Shown here: in pieces, positions 1-5,735 of the stretch | Layout: each line of letters opens with the position of its first letter | How positions within the stretch are numbered: position 1 is the stretch's first letter | Origin: an uncultured Treponema sp. | Lineage (GTDB): Bacteria > Spirochaetota > Spirochaetia > Treponematales > Treponemataceae | Reading direction: 5' to 3' | DNA: 5,735 nt | NCBI GenBank assembly: GCA_905373565.1 | Contig: CAJPTT010000167.1 | Coordinates: 1-5,735, forward strand | Position numbers and translations under genes: made by a program | Notes under the pieces: model-generated | What the model saw: the letters and a program-made list of their open reading frames with translations, nothing else | Database searches by the model: none | What the model was told of the DNA's origin: nothing

Positions 1-1704
1 CTCGCCGATAAAATTTCGGTATATGCCGTCCTGATCCATCAGTTCGGCATGGGTGCCGTGCTGCACAATCTTGCCGTGGTCTACGACGATGATCTGATCG
101 GCTCTCTCTACGGTTTTCAGCCGATGGGCAATCATGATGACGGTCTTTTCGGCGGTGAGCGCGTGGATGGCGTGCATCAGTTCGTTTTCATTTTCGGGAT
201 CGACGTTGGCGGTTGCCTCATCCAAAAAGATGACCGGCGCGTTTTTCATCATGGCGCGGGCAATGGAGATGCGCTGCTTTTCACCGCCGGAAAGACTTGC
301 GCCCCCTTCTCCGACTACCGTATCGTATCCGTGGGGAAGGCTTGAGATAAAGTCATGGCAGCAGGCTTTTTTTGCCGCAGCGATCACATCCTCCATCGGA
401 GCGCCGGGCTGACCAAAGCGGATATTGTTGGCGATGGTGTCGTGGAATAAATAAACCGATTGGAACACAAAACTGAAATTCGCCATCAAAGAATCCATAT
501 CGTAATCCTTCACATTCCGGCCACCCAGCATAACGGTTCCCCCATCTACATCCCAGAACCGTGCAAGCAGATTTACCAAGGTTGTTTTGCCTCCGCCGGA
601 AGGACCGACAATCGCCGTCGTGGTCTTTTCAGGGATATGCAATGAAATCCCGTTGATGATCTTTCGCTTCTCATACGAAAATGCGATATCCTGCGCAGTA
701 ATATCGCGTACTGCCGGTGTAATATTTTCTCCGGATATATCCATCTGCGGCGTGTTCAGAATTTCCTGCGCCCGGTCAACACTCATATCAACTACGCGCA
801 GCAGTGAAGAATATTGTCCTGCCGTTTCCAAACTGGTATAGATGATAAATGCGGAGATTACCATGACAACAGCATTCAGCGCGTCCATGCTTCCGGCACA
901 ATAAAATACGCATGAAAAAGCTACCATTGCCACACCGGTAAGCTTGGCGATAAAACTCTGCAATGCTATGCGGGGAACCAGTGTCATTTCCATGTCGATA
1001 TTGATCTTACTGTTTTCCGAGATTGCCTCATTTAATTCCTTGCTCTTAACTCCCGTCAACCGGTAAGCCTTAACCTCGGTCATCCCTTGCAGGTATTCCA
1101 GAACCTTTTCTACGAGCCTTTCATCTGCGCGTATCTTTTTTCCCGATACCTTTTCGGAAACAATCCGGAGACGGCTGTTTGCAAAAAGAAACAGCGAAAA
1201 ACCGCAGAGCAGCACACAGGCGATTCTCCAATCGAAGAAAAACAACATGATGACAATAAGCGAGGTTGTAAGTAGTCCGTCGCAGACAAGCATTACCACA
1301 CGGGTTGCAATATTTTCAAGACTTTCCATTATATTAGTTGTGATAGACGTAATCTGCCCGAGGCTGTTGGTGTTAAAGTATCCCATCGGCAGATACCGCA
1401 GATGCTCCGCAATCTCCACCCGTTTTTTCGCACAAGTGTCATAGCCACCTTCGGTCTGCAACATAACGGCCTTTGATTTTAGCAATCCCGATCCGGCAAT
1501 GCTGATCAGCATAATCCCTAACGAGAGCAGGATATCTTTTGTATCTACCGTTCCATTCATCAGCGCCCGAATCATCACTGCAATCGCCGGAATCTTTAGC
1601 GCCTCAAACAGAGCCTGAATAACATTGAGCCGAATGGAAGTGATAAATTTCCGGCGGTTTTCTTCACCGCAGAACGCAAAAAACTTTCTAATAACTTTAA
1701 GCAT
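1..1704 (-). CDS. ABC transporter ATP-binding/permease half-transporter, second subunit (C-terminus cut by window edge)
   Basis: This is a half-size ABC transporter with an N-terminal six-helix membrane domain (about residues 1-310) fused to a C-terminal ATPase domain. The reading frame is open from the ATG at 1704 through base 1, giving 568 codons without a stop; family members are usually about 570-600 residues, so only the tail is missing. ATPase motifs are complete: Walker A GPSGGGKTT (367-375), Q-loop Gln415, signature LSGGEKQR (471-478), Walker B VIFLDEAT with catalytic Glu496, D-loop ANVD (499-502) and H-loop His527. The start is supported by GAGGTG seven bases upstream. The ATG lies inside the end of the preceding ABC gene (8-nt overlap), which implies translational coupling and a heterodimer in the cytoplasmic membrane. 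From memory, the stretch around the Q-loop (VFQSVYLFHDTI) and the C-terminal part recall YbtP/IrtA-type proteins, which have an exporter fold but import siderophores. A drug or peptide exporter is equally possible, and the substrate cannot be read from sequence. Confidence 0.93.
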   Translation of the reverse strand, partial: MLKVIRKFFAFCGEENRRKFITSIRLNVIQALFEALKIPAIAVMIRALMNGTVDTKDILLSLGIMLISIAGSGLLKSKAVMLQTEGGYDTCAKKRVEIAEHLRYLPMGYFNTNSLGQITSITTNIMESLENIATRVVMLVCDGLLTTSLIVIMLFFFDWRIACVLLCGFSLFLFANSRLRIVSEKVSGKKIRADERLVEKVLEYLQGMTEVKAYRLTGVKSKELNEAISENSKINIDMEMTLVPRIALQSFIAKLTGVAMVAFSCVFYCAGSMDALNAVVMVISAFIIYTSLETAGQYSSLLRVVDMSVDRAQEILNTPQMDISGENITPAVRDITAQDIAFSYEKRKIINGISLHIPEKTTTAIVGPSGGGKTTLVNLLARFWDVDGGTVMLGGRNVKDYDMDSLMANFSFVFQSVYLFHDTIANNIRFGQPGAPMEDVIAAAKKACCHDFISSLPHGYDTVVGEGGASLSGGEKQRISIARAMMKNAPVIFLDEATANVDPENENELMHAIHALTAEKTVIMIAHRLKTVERADQIIVVDHGKIVQHGTHAELMDQDGIYRNFIGE

Positions 1705-3442
1705 GATCTTTCACCTCAATATGTGCATTCCACATCGTTTCATATAACCCGTGATGAGACAAAAGCTCATCATGAGTTCCGCTGTCTGCAACGGCGCCGT
1801 CTTTAATGACATAAATACAATCCGCAGAGGAGACCGTCGAGAGCCGGTGCGCAATCACGATGAGCGTCTTACCCTCCGTCAGCTTAGAGATAGAGCGCTG
1901 AATGACCGCCTCGTTTTCAGGATCGGTGTAGGCGGTTGCCTCATCCAAAATGATAATGGGCGCCGCTTTCAGCATTGCTCTGGCAATGGAAATACGCTGC
2001 CGCTCGCCGCCGGAAAGATGCCCGCCGGAAGTGCCTACCACGGTATCGTAACCATGCTCCAGTTCCAAAATGAATTCATGGCAACCGCTGTGTCTTGCCG
2101 CTTCCTCCACTTCCGCATCAGTTGCATCCGCTCGCCCAATGCGGATATTTTCCCTGACCGTCATATTGAATAGATAATTGTCCTGCGAGACAAAGGCAAT
2201 CTTATCCGAATAGGCTTCTTGCGGAATTGCACGAATGTCCGTATCTCCCAGCAAAATTGAGCCGCTGCTCACATCCCAGAGCGAAGCGATAAGGCGCGCA
2301 ATGGTACTCTTTCCGCTGCCGGAAGGACCGACCAGCGCAATAAGACTGCCCTCCGGGATTTCCATCGAAATGCCGTGAAGCACTTCCTTTTCCTTATACG
2401 AAAAATGAACATCCTGCAGTTTCAGCGTATTTCTCTTTGGAACGGTTCCATCTACAGGGCGCTCCATTTCGGGAGCATACAGAATACTTTGAACTTCACC
2501 GAAGATGGTTCCCATGGTTCGAAAGTCGTCCGAATAACTCATCAAGGTTATAAGCGGTGTGATGATGCCGACAGACAGAATAATAATTGTTACCAGATTC
2601 TGCGGAGAAAGAGATCCCCCCTTTACCAAAAGACCGCCGATGGGGAGCACGGAAACCATTGTAGCGGGCATGATTACCGTGGCGAATGTAAAGGTGAGAA
2701 TGCAGGAGCGCATCCAATCGATATAGCTGTGAGCGGCTTCATACGCATCATGCACGAAGCGGTCGTAGGAACTTTTTGTATTTCCGAAAACCTTGATAAC
2801 TTGAATACCGCCTATATATTCAACCGCCGTATCATTGAGCGCCTTTGTGGCTGTAACCGTGCGTTGATAAAATTGAGGACTGCCCTTCATCATAAGACCG
2901 TAACAGAAAAAGCCAACCGGTATCGTTGCAAGAGAAGCCAGCCCCATACGCCAATCGATAGTAAAAATGTAGATCAAAATGATAACGGGGATCAGTAAAT
3001 TTGCGGTGAACTCCGGAACGATATGCGCCAGTGTTGTTTCAATGCTGTCGATACGTTCGATGAGTGTATTCTTGAGCGCCCCGGAACTTTGCTCCAGCAC
3101 CGCCCCCAGCGGCATTCTTGTCAGTTTTTCCGTGCAGCGCTTTCGGAGTTCAGCAAGCACTGCAAACGTTGCCCTATGACTTTTCGATGTGCTAAGCGCA
3201 TGAAACAGTACACGGCAAAACCAGAACGCTGCGATAATCAGACAACGTATCATATAATATGATAGGTCTTTGTTTCCGCCCATCAAACCATGTACGATGC
3301 CGGCAACAACAAAATACGGTGCGATGGAAAAGGCCACGCCGATAACTGCGAGGATAACACTCAAAACATATTGTCCTTTGTGTTCCCCTGTTTGTCCCAA
3401 CGCCCACGCGATAGGCGAAGGACTCTTTTCTTTTTCCTTCAT
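1697..3442 (-). CDS. ABC transporter ATP-binding/permease half-transporter, first subunit
   Basis: This is a half-size ABC transporter of 581 residues from the ATG at 3442, a normal family length. Hydrophobic segments at about 26-50, 62-82, 145-182 and 246-302 account for the six-helix membrane domain. The ATPase domain follows: Walker A GPSGSGKST (372-380), Q-loop Gln420, signature LSGGERQR (476-483), Walker B IIILDEAT with catalytic Glu501, D-loop AYTD (504-507) and H-loop His532. All catalytic residues are present. An in-frame TTG at 3448 would add two residues, but the Shine-Dalgarno AGGAAG sits seven bases from the ATG and only one base from the TTG, so the ATG is preferred. The gene overlaps the next ABC gene by 8 nt, so the products probably form a heterodimer. 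Two palindromic operators lie directly upstream, suggesting control by the neighbouring TetR-type protein. The membrane domain and the C-terminal LSHHG..Y segment recall YbtQ-type subunits (from memory, not searched). Multidrug or peptide export is the main alternative. Confidence 0.95.
   Translation of the reverse strand: MKEKEKSPSPIAWALGQTGEHKGQYVLSVILAVIGVAFSIAPYFVVAGIVHGLMGGNKDLSYYMIRCLIIAAFWFCRVLFHALSTSKSHRATFAVLAELRKRCTEKLTRMPLGAVLEQSSGALKNTLIERIDSIETTLAHIVPEFTANLLIPVIILIYIFTIDWRMGLASLATIPVGFFCYGLMMKGSPQFYQRTVTATKALNDTAVEYIGGIQVIKVFGNTKSSYDRFVHDAYEAAHSYIDWMRSCILTFTFATVIMPATMVSVLPIGGLLVKGGSLSPQNLVTIIILSVGIITPLITLMSYSDDFRTMGTIFGEVQSILYAPEMERPVDGTVPKRNTLKLQDVHFSYKEKEVLHGISMEIPEGSLIALVGPSGSGKSTIARLIASLWDVSSGSILLGDTDIRAIPQEAYSDKIAFVSQDNYLFNMTVRENIRIGRADATDAEVEEAARHSGCHEFILELEHGYDTVVGTSGGHLSGGERQRISIARAMLKAAPIIILDEATAYTDPENEAVIQRSISKLTEGKTLIVIAHRLSTVSSADCIYVIKDGAVADSGTHDELLSHHGLYETMWNAHIEVKDHA
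1712..1717 (-). promoter_or_regulatory. ribosome binding site of the second ABC gene, inside the first
   Basis: On the minus strand GAGGTG lies seven bases before the ATG at 1704, within the last codons of the first ABC gene. It supports this start and coupled translation of the two subunits. Confidence 0.8.
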
Positions 3443-3458
3443 AAGCAAACTTCCTTTT

Positions 3459-3468
3459 GTTAGCTAAC
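3459..3468. promoter_or_regulatory. TetR-type operator, promoter-downstream site of the ABC operon
   Basis: This is a perfect inverted repeat, GTTAGCTAAC, extending to 16 bp (TTTGTTAGCTAACAAA, 3456-3471). It lies just before the Shine-Dalgarno of the first ABC gene and over the expected transcription start. The same 10-bp core occurs at 3483-3492 and in the regulator's promoter. Binding by the adjacent TetR-type protein is inferred from the symmetry and the shared location. Confidence 0.8.
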
Positions 3469-3470
3469 AA

Positions 3471-3476
3471 ATAATA
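3471..3476 (-). promoter_or_regulatory. possible -10 element of the ABC operon promoter
   Basis: On the minus strand these bases read TATTAT, a fair -10 hexamer lying exactly between the two operator palindromes. No good -35 hexamer is found 16-18 bp upstream; at 17 bp the sequence is AGTAAA. The promoter may be weak or depend on other features. The position, about 30 bp before the ATG at 3442, is suitable. Confidence 0.45.
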
Positions 3477-3492
3477 GTTAGCGTTAGCTAAC
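3477..3492. promoter_or_regulatory. TetR-type operator with abutting half-site, promoter-upstream site of the ABC operon
   Basis: A perfect GTTAGCTAAC palindrome at 3483-3492 is directly joined to a further GTTAGC half-site at 3477-3482. Its centre is 24 bp from the centre of the 3459-3468 palindrome. It would occupy the spacer of the proposed promoter, so a bound repressor should block RNA polymerase. The extra half-site may add affinity or a second dimer position. Confidence 0.78.
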
Positions 3493-3519
3493 ATTTACTT
3501 AAACTCATCGCCACTCTTC

Positions 3520-3537
3520 ACACACGAGGCGGTGTGT
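3520..3537. other. short stem-loop after the regulator gene (weak terminator candidate)
   Basis: ACACAC and GTGTGT can pair as a six-base stem around a six-base loop, about 30 bases past the stop of the regulator gene. The T-run (CTTTT) follows on the plus strand only, so it does not look like a proper intrinsic terminator for the minus-strand regulator gene. It could stop plus-strand transcripts entering the regulator, or mean nothing. Confidence 0.3.
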
Positions 3538-3566
3538 CTTTTAACACTATTCAATTATGCAAGCTA

Positions 3567-4175
3567 TTAAAACCCGAATAACTGCTTCCAGCCCGGAACA
3601 AAGAATGCCTCTACCGTTGTTAAGCAGCGGAGTGCTTCTTCCACGCTGTAATTATGGATAACCGGTTCAAAGAGAGCAGTCGTATATGCTGAAAGCAAAA
3701 GATGCAGCTCCTTTGGCGTAATGTCCCTCACCGCGTAGCCTTGCGCTTTCAGCATCGGCATATATTGTAAAAGCTGCGCTTGCTGCCCCTCTGTAAGATC
3801 GTGGAGGAAATGCTCGTACTTACTCCCCCGCGATTTTGCCAGCAATAGATGATATTCTTCCATATTCGGATAGATAATCTCGCGCATCATGTCGATTTCA
3901 GAATCCCGCCACTGTATACGTTCTTCGTGATGAACTGCATCCACATAGCGCGCAACGTGCGCATCCAACCAAGCGTTTATGCGATCCACCGCAGGAGCGA
4001 CAATTTGATCAAAGAGGTCTGCTTTATCTACACAATGCCGATATATTCCCGCAGCCGTCATACCGCAGCGTTTGCTGATACTTCGCATGGAAGACTTATC
4101 AAAGCCCATCTCCATAAATTCGGCTTTTGCTGCGGCTATAATTTTTATATGATTGGCGGTTTTGTCTCTCGGCAT
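3567..4175 (-). CDS. TetR/AcrR-family transcriptional regulator
   Basis: This 202-residue protein has the typical length and layout of TetR-family repressors. The N-terminal three-helix DNA-binding domain spans about residues 8-55. Its helix-turn-helix lies at about 29-48, with the family pattern MRSISKRCGMTAAGIYRHC followed by the K.DLF motif at 51-55. The remaining helical part, about residues 60-202, is the variable ligand-binding and dimerisation domain, and its ligand cannot be predicted. The ATG at 4175 is preceded by AAGGA five to eight bases upstream. A minus-strand promoter and a perfect 12-bp palindrome sit just upstream of the gene. The palindrome core recurs twice in front of the ABC operon downstream, so the likely role (inference) is autoregulation plus repression of the transporter genes, relieved by a transported or related molecule. 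The protein ends with a FFVPGWKQLFGF tail, which I recall from clostridial members of the family; this has not been searched. Confidence 0.93.
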   Translation of the reverse strand: MPRDKTANHIKIIAAAKAEFMEMGFDKSSMRSISKRCGMTAAGIYRHCVDKADLFDQIVAPAVDRINAWLDAHVARYVDAVHHEERIQWRDSEIDMMREIIYPNMEEYHLLLAKSRGSKYEHFLHDLTEGQQAQLLQYMPMLKAQGYAVRDITPKELHLLLSAYTTALFEPVIHNYSVEEALRCLTTVEAFFVPGWKQLFGF

Positions 4176-4197
4176 GGATTCCTTCTTTGGCGTACAG

Positions 4198-4209
4198 CGT
4201 TAGCTAACG
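4198..4209. promoter_or_regulatory. TetR-type operator in the regulator's own promoter
   Basis: This perfect 12-bp palindrome, CGTTAGCTAACG, has the same core as the two palindromes upstream of the ABC operon. It starts six bases downstream of the regulator's -10 element, so it covers the expected transcription start and lies ahead of the Shine-Dalgarno. This is the usual geometry of negative autoregulation by TetR-type repressors. Confidence 0.82.
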
Positions 4210-4215
4210 TATATA

Positions 4216-4244
4216 AACATACAACCGATTGGGGTAGGTGTCAA
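4216..4244 (-). promoter_or_regulatory. promoter of the TetR-type regulator gene
   Basis: On the minus strand a perfect -35 TTGACA (4244-4239) is followed after exactly 17 bp by a -10 TATGTT (4221-4216). This is a sigma70-type promoter pointing into the regulator gene. The predicted start of transcription falls in the operator palindrome at 4198-4209, about 30-35 bases before the ATG. Confidence 0.75.
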
Positions 4245-4275
4245 GGGGGTGAGGGAACCACCATATAAAAACAAG

Positions 4276-4413
4276 ACCTTAGGTTATCACTACATAAAAC
4301 TTTAGATTACAACTTATCAAAACTTTGGATTATTACTATATGAAAATTTAGATTATTACCTATATTGACTTTAGGATTCTACCATAGTATACTTTGGATT
4401 ATCACCAGCAATG
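4276..4413. repeat. array of six degenerate 23-bp tandem repeats
   Basis: Six units start at 4276, 4299, 4322, 4345, 4368 and 4391, exactly 23 bp apart, with no spacers. The first 15 bases of each unit are best conserved, with consensus ACTTTRGATTATYAC; the last eight vary but stay A+T-rich. The third unit (4322) fits the consensus best and the first (4276) and fifth (4368) have more changes. The array lies between the regulator and the ATPase genes, and its last two units contain the ATPase promoter. The strict period despite sequence decay suggests either an old tandem duplication without indels or protein-binding sites kept at a fixed spacing. It is not a CRISPR array, since there are no unique spacers. 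Confidence 0.8.
4365..4393 (+). promoter_or_regulatory. promoter of the AAA+/DUF4143 ATPase gene
   Basis: TTGACT (4365-4370) and TATACT (4388-4393) are separated by exactly 17 bp, each one base from the sigma70 consensus. Transcription would start near 4400 and leave a leader of about 80 bases before the ATG at 4483. Both elements lie across the unit boundaries of the 23-bp array (4367/4368 and 4390/4391). Confidence 0.7.
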
Positions 4414-4470
4414 CTAGACCTCTTCAGTAACAGAAAAGGCAAGCAGGTTTACTCGTAATCGGATTAAAAA

Positions 4471-4475
4471 AGGAG
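4471..4475 (+). promoter_or_regulatory. ribosome binding site of the ATPase gene
   Basis: AGGAG preceded by a run of A lies seven bases before the ATG at 4483. It fixes the start codon of the ATPase gene. Confidence 0.85.
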
Positions 4476-4482
4476 CGGCGAT

Positions 4483-5652
4483 ATGGTTAAAAGGACAGCG
4501 GAAGAGGCGTTGCGGCGGTTGGCTTCTCAGTTTCCGGTGATTGGGATAACCGGGCCGCGGCAGAGCGGGAAGTCAACACTGGCGAAAGCGGTTTTCCCTG
4601 ATAAAAAATATGTGACGTTTGATGACCGGACGATGCGGGATCTTGCAGCGTCGAATCCGAATGACTTTATTATGGCGTTTCCCGATGGTGCGGTGATTGA
4701 TGAGGCGCAGAAAGTGCCGGAAATCTTTGATGCGATAAAATTGCATGTGGATCGGGAACAAAGCGCGCCGGGAACGTTTATCGTAACGGGTTCCAGTCAG
4801 CTCCGGTTAAAAGCAAATATGACGGACAGTTTGGCGGGGCGGGCGGCGTTTTTGAAGCTGCTGCCGTTTTCTATTCATGAGTTACAGACGGGCGGTGTGC
4901 TGCCGGACAATCCGTATACGCTGATTTTTTCGGGTCAATATCCGCCCCTCTATGATACTGCCCGGCATTTTATTCCGGAGGATTGGTATGAAAATTATAT
5001 CGATACCTACTTGGACTTGGATATACGGGATCAGATTAATTCCGGTAATATTTCGCTGTTTAAGAAGTTTGTTCAAATCTGCGCGGTGCAGAGCGGGCAG
5101 CTACTTTCTATGGACAGCATTGCGCGGGATACCGGTATTTCCGCACCGACGGTCAAGAGCTGGCTTTCTATTTTAGAGGCTTCGTTTATTATCCACTTCC
5201 TTGAACCGAACACCAATAATCTTGGAAGAAGTATTGTAAAAACGCCGAAGCTCTATTTTGTTGATTCAGGGCTGATGTGTCATCTTTTACGGCTGGAGAC
5301 AAAAGAGGATTTACTCTTGAGCAGATACAAGGGAGCAGCGGTTGAGACCTTTGCCGTTTCGGAATTGCTGAAATATCGCATGAATCAGGGCAAAAAAGCG
5401 AATCTGACCTTTTTTAGGGATAGCAAGGGTTTGGAGGTAGATACGATTGCAGATTGGAACCGTACTTTTGCGATTGAGATAAAAAGTTCCAGTGTCCCGG
5501 ATGCAAAGTTGTCGCGCAGCACAAAAAAATATTTGCAGCTGCTGAATGATGAAACGGCAAAAAATGCGGTGTTTTATTTATCCGATATGAGTATGGACAT
5601 CAACGGTACTTCCTATGTGAGCTGGCGCGATTGGGAAAAGCATTTACAGTGA
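4483..5652 (+). CDS. AAA+ ATPase with C-terminal DUF4143 domain
   Basis: This 389-residue protein belongs to the widespread bacterial and archaeal family of an AAA_14-type ATPase joined to DUF4143; the cellular role of the family is poorly defined. Walker A is GPRQSGKST (24-32), Walker B is VIDEAQ (71-76), a sensor-1-like TGSS lies at 102-105 and a conserved SLAGR at 116-120. A winged-helix-like segment follows at about 207-240 (SIARDTGISAPTVKSWL). The C-terminal part has YFVDSGL (258-264), GAAVETFAVSELLK (284-297) and a PD-(D/E)XK-like set: Glu288, Asp320 and the ExK pair Glu332/Lys334. No part looks truncated. AGGAG seven bases before the ATG gives a clear start. It has its own promoter and reads away from the minus-strand regulator, so it is probably a separate transcription unit. 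Such ATPases often occur in many copies per genome and may be accessory genes. Nuclease activity is possible but unproven for the family. Confidence 0.93.
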   Translation: MVKRTAEEALRRLASQFPVIGITGPRQSGKSTLAKAVFPDKKYVTFDDRTMRDLAASNPNDFIMAFPDGAVIDEAQKVPEIFDAIKLHVDREQSAPGTFIVTGSSQLRLKANMTDSLAGRAAFLKLLPFSIHELQTGGVLPDNPYTLIFSGQYPPLYDTARHFIPEDWYENYIDTYLDLDIRDQINSGNISLFKKFVQICAVQSGQLLSMDSIARDTGISAPTVKSWLSILEASFIIHFLEPNTNNLGRSIVKTPKLYFVDSGLMCHLLRLETKEDLLLSRYKGAAVETFAVSELLKYRMNQGKKANLTFFRDSKGLEVDTIADWNRTFAIEIKSSSVPDAKLSRSTKKYLQLLNDETAKNAVFYLSDMSMDINGTSYVSWRDWEKHLQ

Positions 5653-5735
5653 GCTTTGCACCAAGGAGTCAGGGTAAACACATCAGGTCGGTTGTTTAAC
5701 ACCCCCGCGGAAAAATTGAGACTGTGAGACCATTT
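5653..5735. other. noncoding tail with no recognised feature
   Basis: Eighty-three bases follow the ATPase stop codon. I see no convincing hairpin with a T-run, no promoter pair and no start of a gene. The stretch is too short to judge. Confidence 0.5.

Noticed and set aside
49..412. Plus-strand open frames at 49-345 and 134-412
   Set aside because: They lie antisense to the ATPase domain of the second ABC gene, whose motifs are intact on the minus strand. Similar peptide pieces recur antisense to the first ABC gene because both genes encode related motifs.
2375..2998. Plus-strand open frame of 207 codons
   Set aside because: It is the antisense shadow of the first ABC gene, has no recognisable domain or ribosome binding site, and its composition is rich in His, Asn and Arg as expected for a shadow.
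3446..3448. TTG as the start of the first ABC gene
   Set aside because: It is only one base from the Shine-Dalgarno AGGAAG; the ATG six bases on has normal spacing.
3849..4268. Plus-strand open frame of 139 codons
   Set aside because: It is antisense to the TetR-type regulator, which has a clear helix-turn-helix, promoter and ribosome binding site.
4247..4269. A seventh repeat unit before the array
   Set aside because: CCACCATATA resembles the middle of a unit, but it is out of the 23-bp register by about 6 bp and the first half of the unit is not recognisable.
4276..4413. CRISPR array
   Set aside because: The units adjoin at 23 bp without unique spacers, are degenerate, and no cas gene is present.
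5680..5710. Terminator or operator after the ATPase gene
   Set aside because: GGTTGTTTAACACC is only partly symmetrical and has no T-run or strong stem.

Overview
The window carries four genes. Three of them, on the minus strand, form one locus: a TetR-type regulator followed by two half-size ABC transporter genes. The fourth, on the plus strand, is a separate AAA+/DUF4143 ATPase. The organism cannot be fixed from this sequence. Moderate G+C, ordinary bacterial start and promoter signals, and this kind of DUF4143 ATPase fit an anaerobic host-associated bacterium. An oral-type Treponema or a Clostridia/Negativicutes member are my best guesses, and that is inference only.

Layout on the minus strand, in transcription order: the regulator occupies 4175-3567. 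A 124-bp control region (3566-3443) follows, then the first ABC subunit (3442-1697), then the second ABC subunit (1704 to beyond base 1). The two ABC genes overlap by 8 nt and are almost certainly translated together as a heterodimer. The second gene runs off the left edge after 568 codons, so only a short C-terminal tail should be missing.

The regulation can largely be read from the DNA. The palindrome GTTAGCTAAC occurs once in the regulator's promoter (4199-4208) and twice upstream of the ABC operon (3459-3468 and 3483-3492), with an extra half-site at 3477-3482. I infer that this is the operator of the TetR protein, which would repress itself and the transporter until a ligand, probably a transported or related compound, releases it.

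The 4211-4482 spacer holds the regulator's promoter (TTGACA-17-TATGTT, minus strand). It also holds an exact-period array of six degenerate 23-bp units (4276-4413), which contains a near-consensus plus-strand promoter (TTGACT-17-TATACT) for the ATPase gene (4483-5652). The ATPase has intact Walker motifs, a winged-helix-like segment and a C-terminal PD-(D/E)XK-like signature. Nothing links it functionally to the transporter. The last 83 bases (5653-5735) show no gene, terminator or RNA that I can support.

The points most worth following are the shared operator set and the 23-bp array overlapping the ATPase promoter.
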